In this document: piece by piece, positions 35,380 through 45,100 of the stretch
How the letters are laid out: every line of letters begins with the position of its first letter
Position numbering within the stretch: the stretch's first letter is position 1
Origin: Rhodospirillales bacterium
Lineage (GTDB): Bacteria > Pseudomonadota > Alphaproteobacteria > Acetobacterales > Acetobacteraceae
Assembly (NCBI GenBank): GCA_025352565.1
Contig: JANXTF010000078.1
Location: forward strand, 1 to 53,951
Direction of reading: 5' to 3'
Length of the DNA stretch: 53,951 bases
Made by a program: the position numbers and the translations under genes
The notes under the pieces: model-generated
What the model was told of the DNA's origin: nothing
Seen by the model: only the letters and a program-made list of their open reading frames with translations
The model's database searches: none

Positions 35380-37665
35380 ATGGCCGACGGAACCATCGAC
35401 AGCCGCACCGCGCGCGTGTCCGGTGAGGAGGCGCTCGCGATGCACGCCATGGGCCGCCCCGGCAAGCTGGAAATCCGCATCACCAAGCCGCTCACCACCG
35501 CGCGGGACCTGTCGCTCGCCTACTCCCCCGGCGTGGCCGAACCCTGCCTGCGCATCCACCGCGACCCCGACCTCGCTTACGACTACACCGCCAAGGGTAA
35601 CATGGTCGCCGTCGTGTCCAACGGCACCGCCGTGCTCGGCCTCGGCAACCTCGGCGCGCTCGCCAGCAAGCCCGTCATGGAGGGCAAGGTCGCGCTGTTC
35701 AAGCGCTTTGCCGACGTGGACGGCATCGACCTCTGCATCGACACCGAGGACGTGGACCAGCTCGTCAACTGCGTCCGCTACCTCGGCCCCAGCTTCGGCG
35801 GCATCAACCTCGAGGACATCAAGGCCCCCGAATGCTTCATCATCGAGCAGCGCCTGCGCGAGCTGATGGACATTCCGGTGTTCCATGACGACCAGCACGG
35901 CACCGCCATCGTGGCCGCCGCCGGCCTCATCAACGCCTGCCACCTGACGGGCCGCGCCCTGAAGGACTGCAAGCTCGTGGTCAACGGCGCGGGGGCGGCC
36001 GCCATCGCCTGCGTCGAACTGCTGAAGGCCATGGGCGTGCGACCGGAGCACGTGACGCTCTGCGACACCAAGGGCGTGGTCTATCAGGGCCGCACCGAGG
36101 GCATGAACCAGTGGAAATCCGGCCACGCCATCGCCACGGGCGCCCGCACCCTGACCGACGCCATCGAAGGCTGCGACGCCTTCTTCGGCCTCTCGATCAA
36201 GGGGGCGCTCACGCAGGACATGGTCCGCCGCATGGCCGACAAGCCGATCATCTTCGCCATGGCCAACCCCGATCCCGAAATCACGCCCGAAGAGGCGCGC
36301 GCCGCCAGCCCGCACGCCATCATCGCCACCGGGCGCAGCGATTACCCCAACCAGGTCAACAACGTGTTGGGCTTCCCCTACATTTTCCGCGGCGCGCTCG
36401 ATGTCCGCGCCAGCACCATCAACGACGCGATGAAGGTCGCCGCCGCCGAGGCCCTGGCGCAGCTCGCCCGCGAGGACGTGCCCGACGAGGTCAGCACCGC
36501 GGGCGCCGGCCACCGCCTGCAATTCGGCCCCGAATACATCATCCCCAACGCCTTCGACCCGCGCCTCATCTCCCGCCTGGCCCCGGCCGTGGCAAAGGCC
36601 GCCATGGACAGCGGCGTCGCCCGCAAGCCGATCGCCGACCTCCGCCGCTACGCCCGCGAGCTCTCCGGCCGGCTCGACCCCACCGCCAACGCGCTCGACG
36701 CCATCATGGAGCGGGTCCGCGCCGAGCCCAAGCGCGTGGCCTTCGCCGAGGGCGAGGAGGAGAAGATCGTCCGCGCCGCTGTCGCCTTCCGCAACGCCGG
36801 CTACGGCACCCCCGTGCTGATCGGGCGCGAGGACCGCGTGCGCGCCACCATGGCGAGCCTTGGCCTGGGCCATGCCGAGGGCATCGAGATCCACAACGCG
36901 CGCCTTTCCCACCACAACGGAAAATACGCCGAATTCCTTTACAACAGACTTCAGCGCCAGGGTTTCCTCGCCCGCGACTGCCAGCGCCTGGTCAACCAGA
37001 ACCGCAACGTCTTCGCCGCCTGCATGGTCGCCACCGGCGATGCCGACGCCATGGTGACCGGCCTCACCCGCTCGGCCGCCGTGTGCCTCGAGGACATCCA
37101 GCACGCGAGCGAGCCGGTCCCCGGCGCCATTGCCTTCGGCCTCACGCTCATGATCGGCGAGCGCGGCAAGACCATCTTCATCGCCGACACGCTCATCCAT
37201 GAACGCCCGCGGCCAGAGCAACTGGCCGACATCGCCACCGGCGCCGCGGCGGCGGCCCGGCGCCTCGGCCACGAGCCGCGCGTGGCCCTGCTGTCGCACT
37301 CCACCTTCGGCGACCCGATGCACCCCACCGGCGACGCCATGCGCATGGCGGTCGGCATCCTCGACGCGCGCGGCGTCGATTTCGAATACGACGGCGAGAT
37401 GAGCCCCGACGTGGCGCTCGATGAAGGCTACCGCGCGCTGTATCCGTTCTGCCGCCTGACCGGCCCGGCCAACATCCTGGTGATGCCCGGCCTGCATTCG
37501 TCCCACATCACCTCGCGTCTCGCCCCGCGGCTGGGCGGGGGCGGCACCATCGGCCCGCTCATCATCGGCATGTCCCACGCGTTCCAGCTGCTCTCGCTGA
37601 ACGCCTCGGTCAGCCAGATCGTGGACGTGGCGGCGCTGGCCGCGCACCAGACCGTCGCGGCGTAG
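35380..37665 (+). CDS. maeB: NADP-dependent malic enzyme with phosphotransacetylase-like domain
   Basis: The 761-residue protein decarboxylates malate to pyruvate. The malic N domain has S-L-A-Y-S-P-G-V-A-E-P-C near 45 and D-D-Q-H-G-T-A near 170. The NAD(P)-binding region has V-V-N-G-A-G-A-A-A-I-A-C near 205. From about 445 on a phosphotransacetylase-like domain follows (V-A-F-A-E-G-E-E-E and S-H-S-T-F-G), which is regulatory rather than catalytic in MaeB enzymes. GGAGG lies 9 bases before the ATG. The 146 bases downstream hold a 13-bp tandem repeat. Confidence 0.95.
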   Translation: MADGTIDSRTARVSGEEALAMHAMGRPGKLEIRITKPLTTARDLSLAYSPGVAEPCLRIHRDPDLAYDYTAKGNMVAVVSNGTAVLGLGNLGALASKPVMEGKVALFKRFADVDGIDLCIDTEDVDQLVNCVRYLGPSFGGINLEDIKAPECFIIEQRLRELMDIPVFHDDQHGTAIVAAAGLINACHLTGRALKDCKLVVNGAGAAAIACVELLKAMGVRPEHVTLCDTKGVVYQGRTEGMNQWKSGHAIATGARTLTDAIEGCDAFFGLSIKGALTQDMVRRMADKPIIFAMANPDPEITPEEARAASPHAIIATGRSDYPNQVNNVLGFPYIFRGALDVRASTINDAMKVAAAEALAQLAREDVPDEVSTAGAGHRLQFGPEYIIPNAFDPRLISRLAPAVAKAAMDSGVARKPIADLRRYARELSGRLDPTANALDAIMERVRAEPKRVAFAEGEEEKIVRAAVAFRNAGYGTPVLIGREDRVRATMASLGLGHAEGIEIHNARLSHHNGKYAEFLYNRLQRQGFLARDCQRLVNQNRNVFAACMVATGDADAMVTGLTRSAAVCLEDIQHASEPVPGAIAFGLTLMIGERGKTIFIADTLIHERPRPEQLADIATGAAAAARRLGHEPRVALLSHSTFGDPMHPTGDAMRMAVGILDARGVDFEYDGEMSPDVALDEGYRALYPFCRLTGPANILVMPGLHSSHITSRLAPRLGGGGTIGPLIIGMSHAFQLLSLNASVSQIVDVAALAAHQTVAA

Positions 37666-37673
37666 CGAGCCGC

Positions 37674-37725
37674 CGCGTCGGGGCGCCGCGTCGGGGCGCA
37701 ACGTCGGGGCGCAACGTCGCGCCGG
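37674..37725. repeat. 13-bp tandem repeat, about 3.5 copies
   Basis: Units at 37674-37686 and 37687-37699 read CGCGTCGGGGCGC, the third (37700-37712) reads AACGTCGGGGCGC, and a partial fourth follows. It lies between maeB and the surface-repeat gene. No terminator-like T tract is present. Confidence 0.85.
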
Positions 37726-37811
37726 GGGCATCGCCCGCGCCCCCCGCCCCCGTTGCCGCCCCCCCGCTTGTTGGCTATGCAGAAGGTCTGCTCGCGCACC
37801 CGGGAGGTCGC

Positions 37812-38282
37812 ATGGACGACACGATATACGTGCCCCATATCGACCTGCTGCTCCAGGCGTTGCGGATCAATCGCGAGCGCCTCGCCAGCAAGTCGAAAAT
37901 CGCCATCGACGCGAAGCTGCTCAGCGCCCTCATCCGGGGTCTGGTCGCGGCCACCCCATTCTCCGAATCGTTCTATCTGGCAACCTACCCCGACCTCGCC
38001 GCCGCCGTGGCCTCCGGCGACATCGGGAGCGCGCATCGCCATTTCATCGAGGTGGGTTTTTTCGAAGGTCGCTTCGGCGCGCCGCCGCCGGTCGATGAGG
38101 CGTTCTACAGCGACACCTACGCCGATGTGGCCGGCGCCATCGCGGCCGCGGACGTGACGTCCGGCGCCGACCACTACATGCGCTCCGGTGCGGCCGAAGG
38201 CCGTCTGCCCAGCGCGCGGCTCACCGGCGCCGTCGAGTCATGGCTATCGGTTCTGCGGAACGACCTGCCCCGCTCGCCATGA
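37812..38282 (+). CDS. Small protein built largely of surface-type Tyr/Pro-Asp repeats
   Basis: The 156-residue protein has an N-terminal helical part (about 1-48) and two copies of a repeat with the pattern F-Y-x4-Y-P/A-D-L/V-A-x-A-I/V, then H-F/Y-x3-G-x2-E-G-R (about 52-88 and 93-130). The same repeat precedes the catalytic domains in the two large glycosyltransferases of this region and is also known from secreted alphaproteobacterial proteins. No signal peptide or catalytic motif is present. The stop overlaps the next gene by 4 bases, which suggests the two proteins work together, perhaps as a docking partner. That role is inferred. Confidence 0.82.
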   Translation: MDDTIYVPHIDLLLQALRINRERLASKSKIAIDAKLLSALIRGLVAATPFSESFYLATYPDLAAAVASGDIGSAHRHFIEVGFFEGRFGAPPPVDEAFYSDTYADVAGAIAAADVTSGADHYMRSGAAEGRLPSARLTGAVESWLSVLRNDLPRSP

Positions 38283-41008
38283 TTTCCGGCCCGGACCTGA
38301 TGCGCGCCCATCGCGCGCTGTGCTCGGCCTTTGTCGATGAAACCCTGTTCCGCGACGCGCTGGGCGGCGGCCGCGCCGATCTCGGCACCGTCTCGCGATA
38401 CCTGCAAATCCCGGTTTCGGGCCGCCCGATCCTGTCGGTGTTCTTCGACCCGCATTTCTACCGCGCGATGAACCCCGAGATCACCGAGGCCGGGCTCGAT
38501 CCGTTGCTGCATTTCATCGAGACCGGCATCGCCAACCTGCGCGCGCCGCACCCGCTGCTCGACCTGCGCTTCATCGCCAACGAAGACCCGCACGCTCTCG
38601 GCGCGCCCCCCACTATCGACGCGCTGATGGAGGTGCTGGCCTACGATCTCGCCGACCCGAGCCCGTACATGGACCTCGCGCACTACGTCGCCGCCATCGG
38701 CGGCGTCGCACCCGCGGGCGGCCTGCTGCGGCACTACCTCACGACGGGCCTCGAAGCGGGCACCCGTCCCAACGCCTTCCTCGCCCCGCGCTGGTACGCC
38801 GACGCCTATGCCGACGTGCCGGATGACCCGTACGGCGCCATCCGCCACTTCATCGTCATGGGCGATGCCGAGGCGCGCCGCGCCAGCCCCGAATTCGACG
38901 GCGCACAGTACCGCGCCCGCTACACCGATGTGGCCGACGCCAATGCGCCGCCGCTGCGCCACTACCTCACCAACGGCCGCCGCGAAGGCCGCCAAGCCGC
39001 GATGGACCGCGCGGCGCCCAACGTCGCGCGCTCGTCTCACGATGCCATCGAGCCGCTCCACTACGACGAGATGCGGGCGCTGCTGGCCGCCACCCGCCAG
39101 CGGCTCAAGGACGCGGTCGTCCCGCGCGCGCCCGCGATGTTCCAGGCCGATGACGTCGCGGCCGAAATCGCGAACCTCAGGTTCCCGTCGTCCGACTCTC
39201 CGCGCCTCTCGATCCTGGTCCCGGTGTACGACGAAGCCGACTACACCGCCGAATGTCTGATGGCGCTGCAAACCAACCCGCCCTCGGCCTCGTTCGAAAT
39301 CGTCATCGCCGATGATTGCTCGACCGATCCCGCCATCGCCGCCCTCGGCCGCGTCGAGAATCTCGTGGTTATCCGCCAGGCCGAAAATCGTGGTTTCATC
39401 CGTAACTGCAACGATTCCTTCGCCCGTTGCCGCGGCGAGTACGTGCTGCTGCTCAACAACGACACGCAGGTCCAGCCTTACGCCATCGACCGGCTCATCG
39501 CGGCGCTGGACGCCGATCCCGCCGTCGCCGCTGTCGGCCCCAAGTTGCTCTATCCGACCGGCCGGCTGCAGGAAGCCGGCTGCACCCTGCGCGCGGACGG
39601 GCAAAGTGCGATGATCGGCCTGTTCGCCGACCCGGCGGAAGCGGGCTATTGCCACGACCGCGACGTCGATTACTGCTCCGGCGCGGCCCTGATGTTCCGC
39701 CGCGGCCTTGCCGGCGGCACGCTGTTCGACGAAGCCTACCGTCCCGCCTATTGCGAGGACGCCGACCTCTGCCTGCGCTTCCTCGCGGCCGGCCATCGCG
39801 TGCGCTACATCCACCAGGCCATCGTGGTCCATCATCTGAGCGTCTCGACAAACCGCCAGTCCGTCACGCGCAAGTCGCGCACCATCGTCCGCAATCAACA
39901 GACGCTGAGCGAACGCTGGGGTCCGCTGCTTTCGCGGCTCGACCGCGTGCGTCCGATCGCGTTCTATCTGCCGCAATTCCACCCGACGCCCGAGAACGAT
40001 CTCTGGTGGGGCAGGGGGTTCACCGAATGGACCAACGTGGCGCGGGCGCGGCCCAGCTTCTCCGGTCACTACCAGCCGCATTTGCCCGCCGATCTCGGCT
40101 TTTACGATCTGCGCACGCGCGAAACGCTGGCGCAGCAGGCGGCCCTCGCGGCGCGCTACGGCATCGAGGGGTTCTGCGTCTATTACTACAATTTCGGCGG
40201 CAGGCGGGTGCTGTCCCGCCCGCTGGAAGTCGTGCGCGCATCGCCGGAAATCCCGTTCCGCCACTGCCTCTGCTGGGCCAACGAGAACTGGACCAAACAC
40301 TGGGATGGCGGCACCCGCGAAATCCTGCTCGAACAGAGTTACGATGCCGAGACTCTCGCCAGCATCATCGCCGACGTCGCCGCGCATGCCAGCGACCCGC
40401 GGTACATCCGCGTCGATGGCAAGCCGCTGTTCCTCGTCTATCGGCCATTGAAGCTGCCGGACCCGGTTTCCTTTGCGCGCGACTGCCGTGCCGCCTTCGC
40501 CGAAGCCGGCCTGAACGGCGTGCACATGGTCTATGTCGAGAGCATGGAAGCGGTGGATCAGGGCTTGCGCCCCGCCGATATCGGCTTCGACGCCAGCGTG
40601 GAATTCCCACCCCACGGCCGCGCGAAACCCTCCGCGATGCCGGCCGAGATCGTCAAGCCCGGTTGGAGCGGCTACCGCTACGATTACGCGTCCACCGTCA
40701 TGGCCTTCATCGAACGCAAATCGGTGCCCTATCCCCGCTACCCAGCCGTGTTCCCGAGCTGGGACAACACGCCGCGCCAACCGCTGAAAGGCACCAGCTT
40801 CGACGGCTGCGCGCCCGATCTGTTCCGCTTTTACGTCGAGGAGAAGATCGAGGAGGCGCGCCAGTTCCTGCACGGCGAGCATCGCTTGCTGTTCGTCAAC
40901 GCCTGGAACGAGTGGGCCGAGGGTGCCCATCTCGAACCGGACAGCCAGTACGGCCATGGCTGGCTCGAAGCGTTGCGCGACGCGGTCGAGGCGAAAAAAT
41001 TCGCATGA
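38279..41008 (+). CDS. Large repeat-GT2-WbsX multidomain glycosyltransferase
   Basis: The 909-residue protein has three parts. Residues about 1-255 contain four degenerate surface-type repeats (for example R-W-Y-A-D-A-Y-A-D-V with H-F-I-V-M-G). A GT2 domain (about 305-540) has S-I-L-V-P-V-Y-D-E-A, A-D-D-C-S-T-D, L-L-L-N-N-D-T-Q and C-E-D-A-D-L. A WbsX/GH99-like domain (about 557-905) has A-F-Y-L-P-Q-F-H-P, F-T-E-W-T-N-V, C-W-A-N-E-N-W-T and N-A-W-N-E-W-A-E-G. It should add and perhaps process sugars of a surface glycan in the cytosol. The ATG at 38279 gives the ATGA overlap usual here; an ATG at 38240 is an alternative. Confidence 0.9.
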   Translation: MISGPDLMRAHRALCSAFVDETLFRDALGGGRADLGTVSRYLQIPVSGRPILSVFFDPHFYRAMNPEITEAGLDPLLHFIETGIANLRAPHPLLDLRFIANEDPHALGAPPTIDALMEVLAYDLADPSPYMDLAHYVAAIGGVAPAGGLLRHYLTTGLEAGTRPNAFLAPRWYADAYADVPDDPYGAIRHFIVMGDAEARRASPEFDGAQYRARYTDVADANAPPLRHYLTNGRREGRQAAMDRAAPNVARSSHDAIEPLHYDEMRALLAATRQRLKDAVVPRAPAMFQADDVAAEIANLRFPSSDSPRLSILVPVYDEADYTAECLMALQTNPPSASFEIVIADDCSTDPAIAALGRVENLVVIRQAENRGFIRNCNDSFARCRGEYVLLLNNDTQVQPYAIDRLIAALDADPAVAAVGPKLLYPTGRLQEAGCTLRADGQSAMIGLFADPAEAGYCHDRDVDYCSGAALMFRRGLAGGTLFDEAYRPAYCEDADLCLRFLAAGHRVRYIHQAIVVHHLSVSTNRQSVTRKSRTIVRNQQTLSERWGPLLSRLDRVRPIAFYLPQFHPTPENDLWWGRGFTEWTNVARARPSFSGHYQPHLPADLGFYDLRTRETLAQQAALAARYGIEGFCVYYYNFGGRRVLSRPLEVVRASPEIPFRHCLCWANENWTKHWDGGTREILLEQSYDAETLASIIADVAAHASDPRYIRVDGKPLFLVYRPLKLPDPVSFARDCRAAFAEAGLNGVHMVYVESMEAVDQGLRPADIGFDASVEFPPHGRAKPSAMPAEIVKPGWSGYRYDYASTVMAFIERKSVPYPRYPAVFPSWDNTPRQPLKGTSFDGCAPDLFRFYVEEKIEEARQFLHGEHRLLFVNAWNEWAEGAHLEPDSQYGHGWLEALRDAVEAKKFA

Positions 41009-42153
41009 TGCCCGATGCGGCTGGCGGCCTCGACGGGCTCCCCGTCACCGTCATCGGCCATCCTTTCGCCGCCATCGGCATGGGCGAGCAGATGCGCAGC
41101 CACATTGCGTCCCTGCTCGCGGTGCATGTGCGCCCCGCCGTCTACGACATCTTCCGCTACGCCCAGCGCACCGACATCGCCTATCGCGGGCTGATCGAAC
41201 CGCTCGAATGCCTCGCCGTCCCCGGCGGCATCCGCATCTTCCACATCAACGGCGACGAGGTGGACAACGTGATCGCCGCGTTTGAGGCGCGCGGCAACAA
41301 CATGGCGGACGGCATCAACATCGTCGTGCCTGCCTGGGAACTTCCCACCTACCCGAAAATCTGGGCGCGCAAGCTGAAGCGCTTCGACCATGTCTGGGCG
41401 CTGTCCGCCTTCATCCAGCGAGCGCTGGCCGCGTCGGGCCTGCCCAGCGACCTGGTCGGTCAATCGGTCGATCTTCCCCCCGGCCTGTGCGCCCCACGCC
41501 GCGCGTTCGGCCTGCGCGAATCCGCTTTCGTGCTGCTCAATTTCTTCGATCTCTCCTCGTACGCCACCCGCAAGAACCCCGACGCCGTGCTGCGCCTGAT
41601 GCGCCGCATCCGTGCCGAACACCCGTTCCTCGACGTGCAGCTCGCGCTGAAGGTAAAAAACGGCGAGCGCGCCGCCGAGGACTGGGCAGGCTCGCTCGAT
41701 CCCGACCCAGCCATCCACATCATCGGCACTCCGCTCGACACCGCCGGCATCCGTGGCCTGATGAACGCGTGCGACTGCTTCGTCTCGCTGCACCGTGCCG
41801 AAGGCTTCGGGCGCGGCCTCGGCGAAGCGATGCGTCTCGGCAGGCTCGCCCTCGGCACCGCCTGGTCCGGCAACCTCGACTTCATGACGCCGGAAAACTC
41901 GCTGCTCGTCCGCGCCGCCCAGGTTCCGCTCAAGCGCGGCGAATACCCGTACTGGCGCGGCCAGCGTTGGGCCGAGCCGGACGTCGATCACGCCTACGAA
42001 CTTCTGTTGCCCGTGCTGCTGAATCCTGCCCTCGGCCGCGACATCGCCGCACGCGGCCAGTCCGACGTGCTGCGCACCCACTCCAACCGCGCCGTCGGCC
42101 TACGGCTGCTGGACCGCATCGAAACCATCGATCCCCGCCCTGCGCGGGCCTGA
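41005..42153 (+). CDS. Glycosyltransferase, GT4-like
   Basis: The 382-residue protein has a GT-B donor domain with F-F-D-L-S-S-Y-A-T-R-K-N-P near 191 and S-L-H-R-A-E-G-F-G-R-G-L-G-E-A-M near 262. The N-terminal V-I-G-H-P-F-A-A-I-G-M-G-E-Q begins the acceptor domain. It shares the R-K-N-P and S-L-H-R-x-E-G-F-G blocks with the GT at 26960-28195. Its start overlaps the large GT2-WbsX gene by 4 bases. Its last 54 bases overlap the 3-prime end of the convergent giant gene. Confidence 0.9.
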   Translation: MMPDAAGGLDGLPVTVIGHPFAAIGMGEQMRSHIASLLAVHVRPAVYDIFRYAQRTDIAYRGLIEPLECLAVPGGIRIFHINGDEVDNVIAAFEARGNNMADGINIVVPAWELPTYPKIWARKLKRFDHVWALSAFIQRALAASGLPSDLVGQSVDLPPGLCAPRRAFGLRESAFVLLNFFDLSSYATRKNPDAVLRLMRRIRAEHPFLDVQLALKVKNGERAAEDWAGSLDPDPAIHIIGTPLDTAGIRGLMNACDCFVSLHRAEGFGRGLGEAMRLGRLALGTAWSGNLDFMTPENSLLVRAAQVPLKRGEYPYWRGQRWAEPDVDHAYELLLPVLLNPALGRDIAARGQSDVLRTHSNRAVGLRLLDRIETIDPRPARA

Positions 42154-45100
42154 TCCGCGCATTCCTGTGGCCCGCGGCCCGCGCCGCACCTCCGCCACGT
42201 AGGCTGCCTGCCGCTTTCTCTCCGCCGCATCCAGCCCGAACCGCTCGCCCAGCACGCGGTGCATCCGCGCGATCTCGGCGGCGTGTCGACGCGCCGTCAT
42301 CCCCGCGGTGACCCCGCCGCTATGGCGCCGATGCGCGTTCAACGGCTCCGCCACATACGCCACGCATCCGTCGCTCTCCGCCATCACCTCCACATACAGC
42401 CGCCAATCGGCCGCCAGCCGCCACTGTGCGAGTTCATCGCCGCATCGATCCAATGCCGCCAGCAATGCCGTGCGCCGCCACAGCACCGCACTCGCATTCA
42501 CCAGCAGATTGCGCACCGCCAGGAACCGCCGCGCGAAATCCCGCGCCGGAAACAGCGCCGTCCGCGTCAGCGCCCCGGCGTAATACGCCTGGTGATCGGC
42601 GAACACCGTGTCCCCAGCCGCGTCGATCGCGCGGCTGTCGCAGAACGCGAGGTCGATATCCGGTGACGCCGCGAGCATCGCCCCAAGCCGCGCCAGCATC
42701 GCGGGCTCGGCGTCGTCATCCCCCTCCGCCAGCCAGATGAACTCGGCCCGCGCCGCCTCGGCCGCGCGCCGCCACTGTCCGGTCGCCCGCCCGCTGTTGC
42801 GCGCCGACCCAAGCACAACCAACTCCCGCCGCCATCCTTGCGCCGTCGCCTGGGCGATCGCCACGCTGTCATCCGTCGAGCAATCATCCAGCAAAAGCAC
42901 CTCGCGCACCGGGAATTCCTGCGCGAACACCGACGCCAGCCGGCGTTCGATGAACCGCGCATGGTTGTAGCTGACGACCGCCGCCGAAATCGTCGTCACC
43001 TCGGGCAACGCCAGCCGCGCGACCGAAGCGGCGTAGTCCCCGAAGTCGAACGCCGCGGCCGCGATCGATGCCCGATCTCCAACCGTCTCCCGCGCCAAGG
43101 CACGCGCCATCGCCGCCACGTCGCCCATCTCCACCGCAACGCCGCAGCCATGGCGTTCCAACGCCTCGACGATGCCGCCCGAGCCCGCGAACGTCACCGT
43201 CCGCAGCCCCGCCGACATCGCCTCCAGCACCACGCTCGGAAACGCATCCTCGCGCGACGGCAGCAGCAACACATCGCCGGCACTCAGCCAGTCCGCCACA
43301 TCGTCGCGGTAGCCGAGCACATGGAACGCCCCGCTCGCCGTCGCCGCCGCGATCTCGGCGCCGAGATACGCCCGCATGGCCGGATCGAGCGCGCCGACCC
43401 AGCAGAACACGCTGGCATCGCCCCGCGCCCGCCAGACCTGCAGGAACAGATCGAACCCCTTGCGCAAATCGCCATAGCCGATGCCCAGCACCAGTTTCGC
43501 ATCCGCCGCCACGCCCAGTTGCAGCCGCATCCGCCGCCGCGCGTCCGCATCGAACGGCGCCGGGCGATACACCCCCTGTGGCAGAATGGCGCAAATCGCC
43601 GCGTCGAGCCGCACCAGCTTCGACACCGCATCCCGCACTGCCTCGGCCGCGAACACCGCGCGCGCGCAGAGCGGGAGCGCCCGCGCCAGATCGGGCAGCA
43701 GCCCGCGTTCCTCCAGCAGCCCCGGCATCTCATGCACCAGCAGCACGCTGGCCAGCCCCGCCGCATGCAGGGCCGGAACGGCGCTCGCGGCGGCGGCGGT
43801 GTTCACGATCGCCGCCCGGAATCCCCGTGCCGCCAGTGCCGCGAGGCGCGGCCCGAGCGTCGCGGCCGACACCACATGCGTCGGCGCCAGACTCGCGTAC
43901 TCACCCCGCAAGGCACCATCGCCCAGCAGGAGAAATTCGATCTCCAGCCCACTCCCCGCGCGCCACCTGCGCCCCAGCTGCAGCAGCAGATGCTGGGCTC
44001 CGGCCGGGAACGCGTCATGCCCCACCAGCAGCAGCTTCGGCGCCAGCCGCGCGCCCAACCCCGAGACCGCCCGCGCGGTCGCGTTCAGGAAGGCGCTGCC
44101 GTAATGCATGTCGGGCTCCAGATACGCGCCCTCCGCCCACTCGTTCCAGGCATTGACGCAAACCAGCCGCTCGCCGAACACCGGGTGCGCGCCGGCACGC
44201 TCCACCAGTGCGGACAGCCAGTCCTCGTAGCCGCGCGGTGTGGCACCCCGCAGCATCAGCCCGGTGCCTTGCCGCCGCGCGTCATTGTCCCAGCCCGGTA
44301 CCGCCGTCTTGATCAGCGGAAAGTCGGGCGCCTGCTCCGCCAGGGACGCCGCCGCCACCGCCGCGTAGGAGAACACCTGCATCCGCCCCGGACCATCCAT
44401 GCCGGGCCCATCCATGAACGCCAGATCGGCGTCGTCCAGCGGCAATCCGCCCACCAGCTTATGCGGCGGAAACTCGATCGCGGCATCGCAGCCATAGTCG
44501 CGCGGATCGGTCGCGTCGAAACTCTGCGCCATCACCAGCAACGGCGCCTCGCCATGCCGCGCCGCGAACAGCGCCCGCCACCGCGCCACGGTCGCCCGCG
44601 TATCGGGGATCAGCGCCGGCCGATACACCATCAACACCGGCCGTCCCTGCAGGCGGATATACCGCGGATCGGCAAAATGCCGCGCCAGCGTATCGACCAG
44701 CGCCGCGTCGTCCGCCGCGCGGTAATCCTGCGAGATCAGCACCTCCTGGTCCCCGCCATCCCACCGCCGCGTCCAGTTCTCGTTCGTCCACATCAGGCAG
44801 AACGGAAAATCCAGTGTCGCGTCCGCCAGAAACGCCTCGAGCGGCCGCTCCAGCAATCGCTTGGCGTTGAACCAGTAGAAATACTGCACGAACCCGAACA
44901 GCCCCGCCTCCCGCGCGAACGCGATCTGGCGCCGTAGGGTCTCGGTTCCGTCCAGCGTGTAATGCCCCAGGTCGCGCGGAATGCGCGGCTGGTAATGCCC
45001 CGCGAACCGCGGCATCCCGCGCGCCACCGAGTTCCACTCGGTGAACCCCTCGCCCCACCACGCGTCGTTCTCGGCAATGGCATGGAACTGCGGCAGGTAA

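Noticed and set aside
35344-37731. A 795-codon minus-strand open frame opposite maeB.
   Set aside because: It is antisense to a clear malic enzyme and reads as low-complexity G/A/V/H-rich sequence without motifs.
38240-38278. An earlier ATG for the GT2-WbsX protein at 38240.
   Set aside because: The ATG at 38279 gives the ATGA overlap used throughout this region, and the extra 13 residues are not domain-like; the earlier start remains possible.
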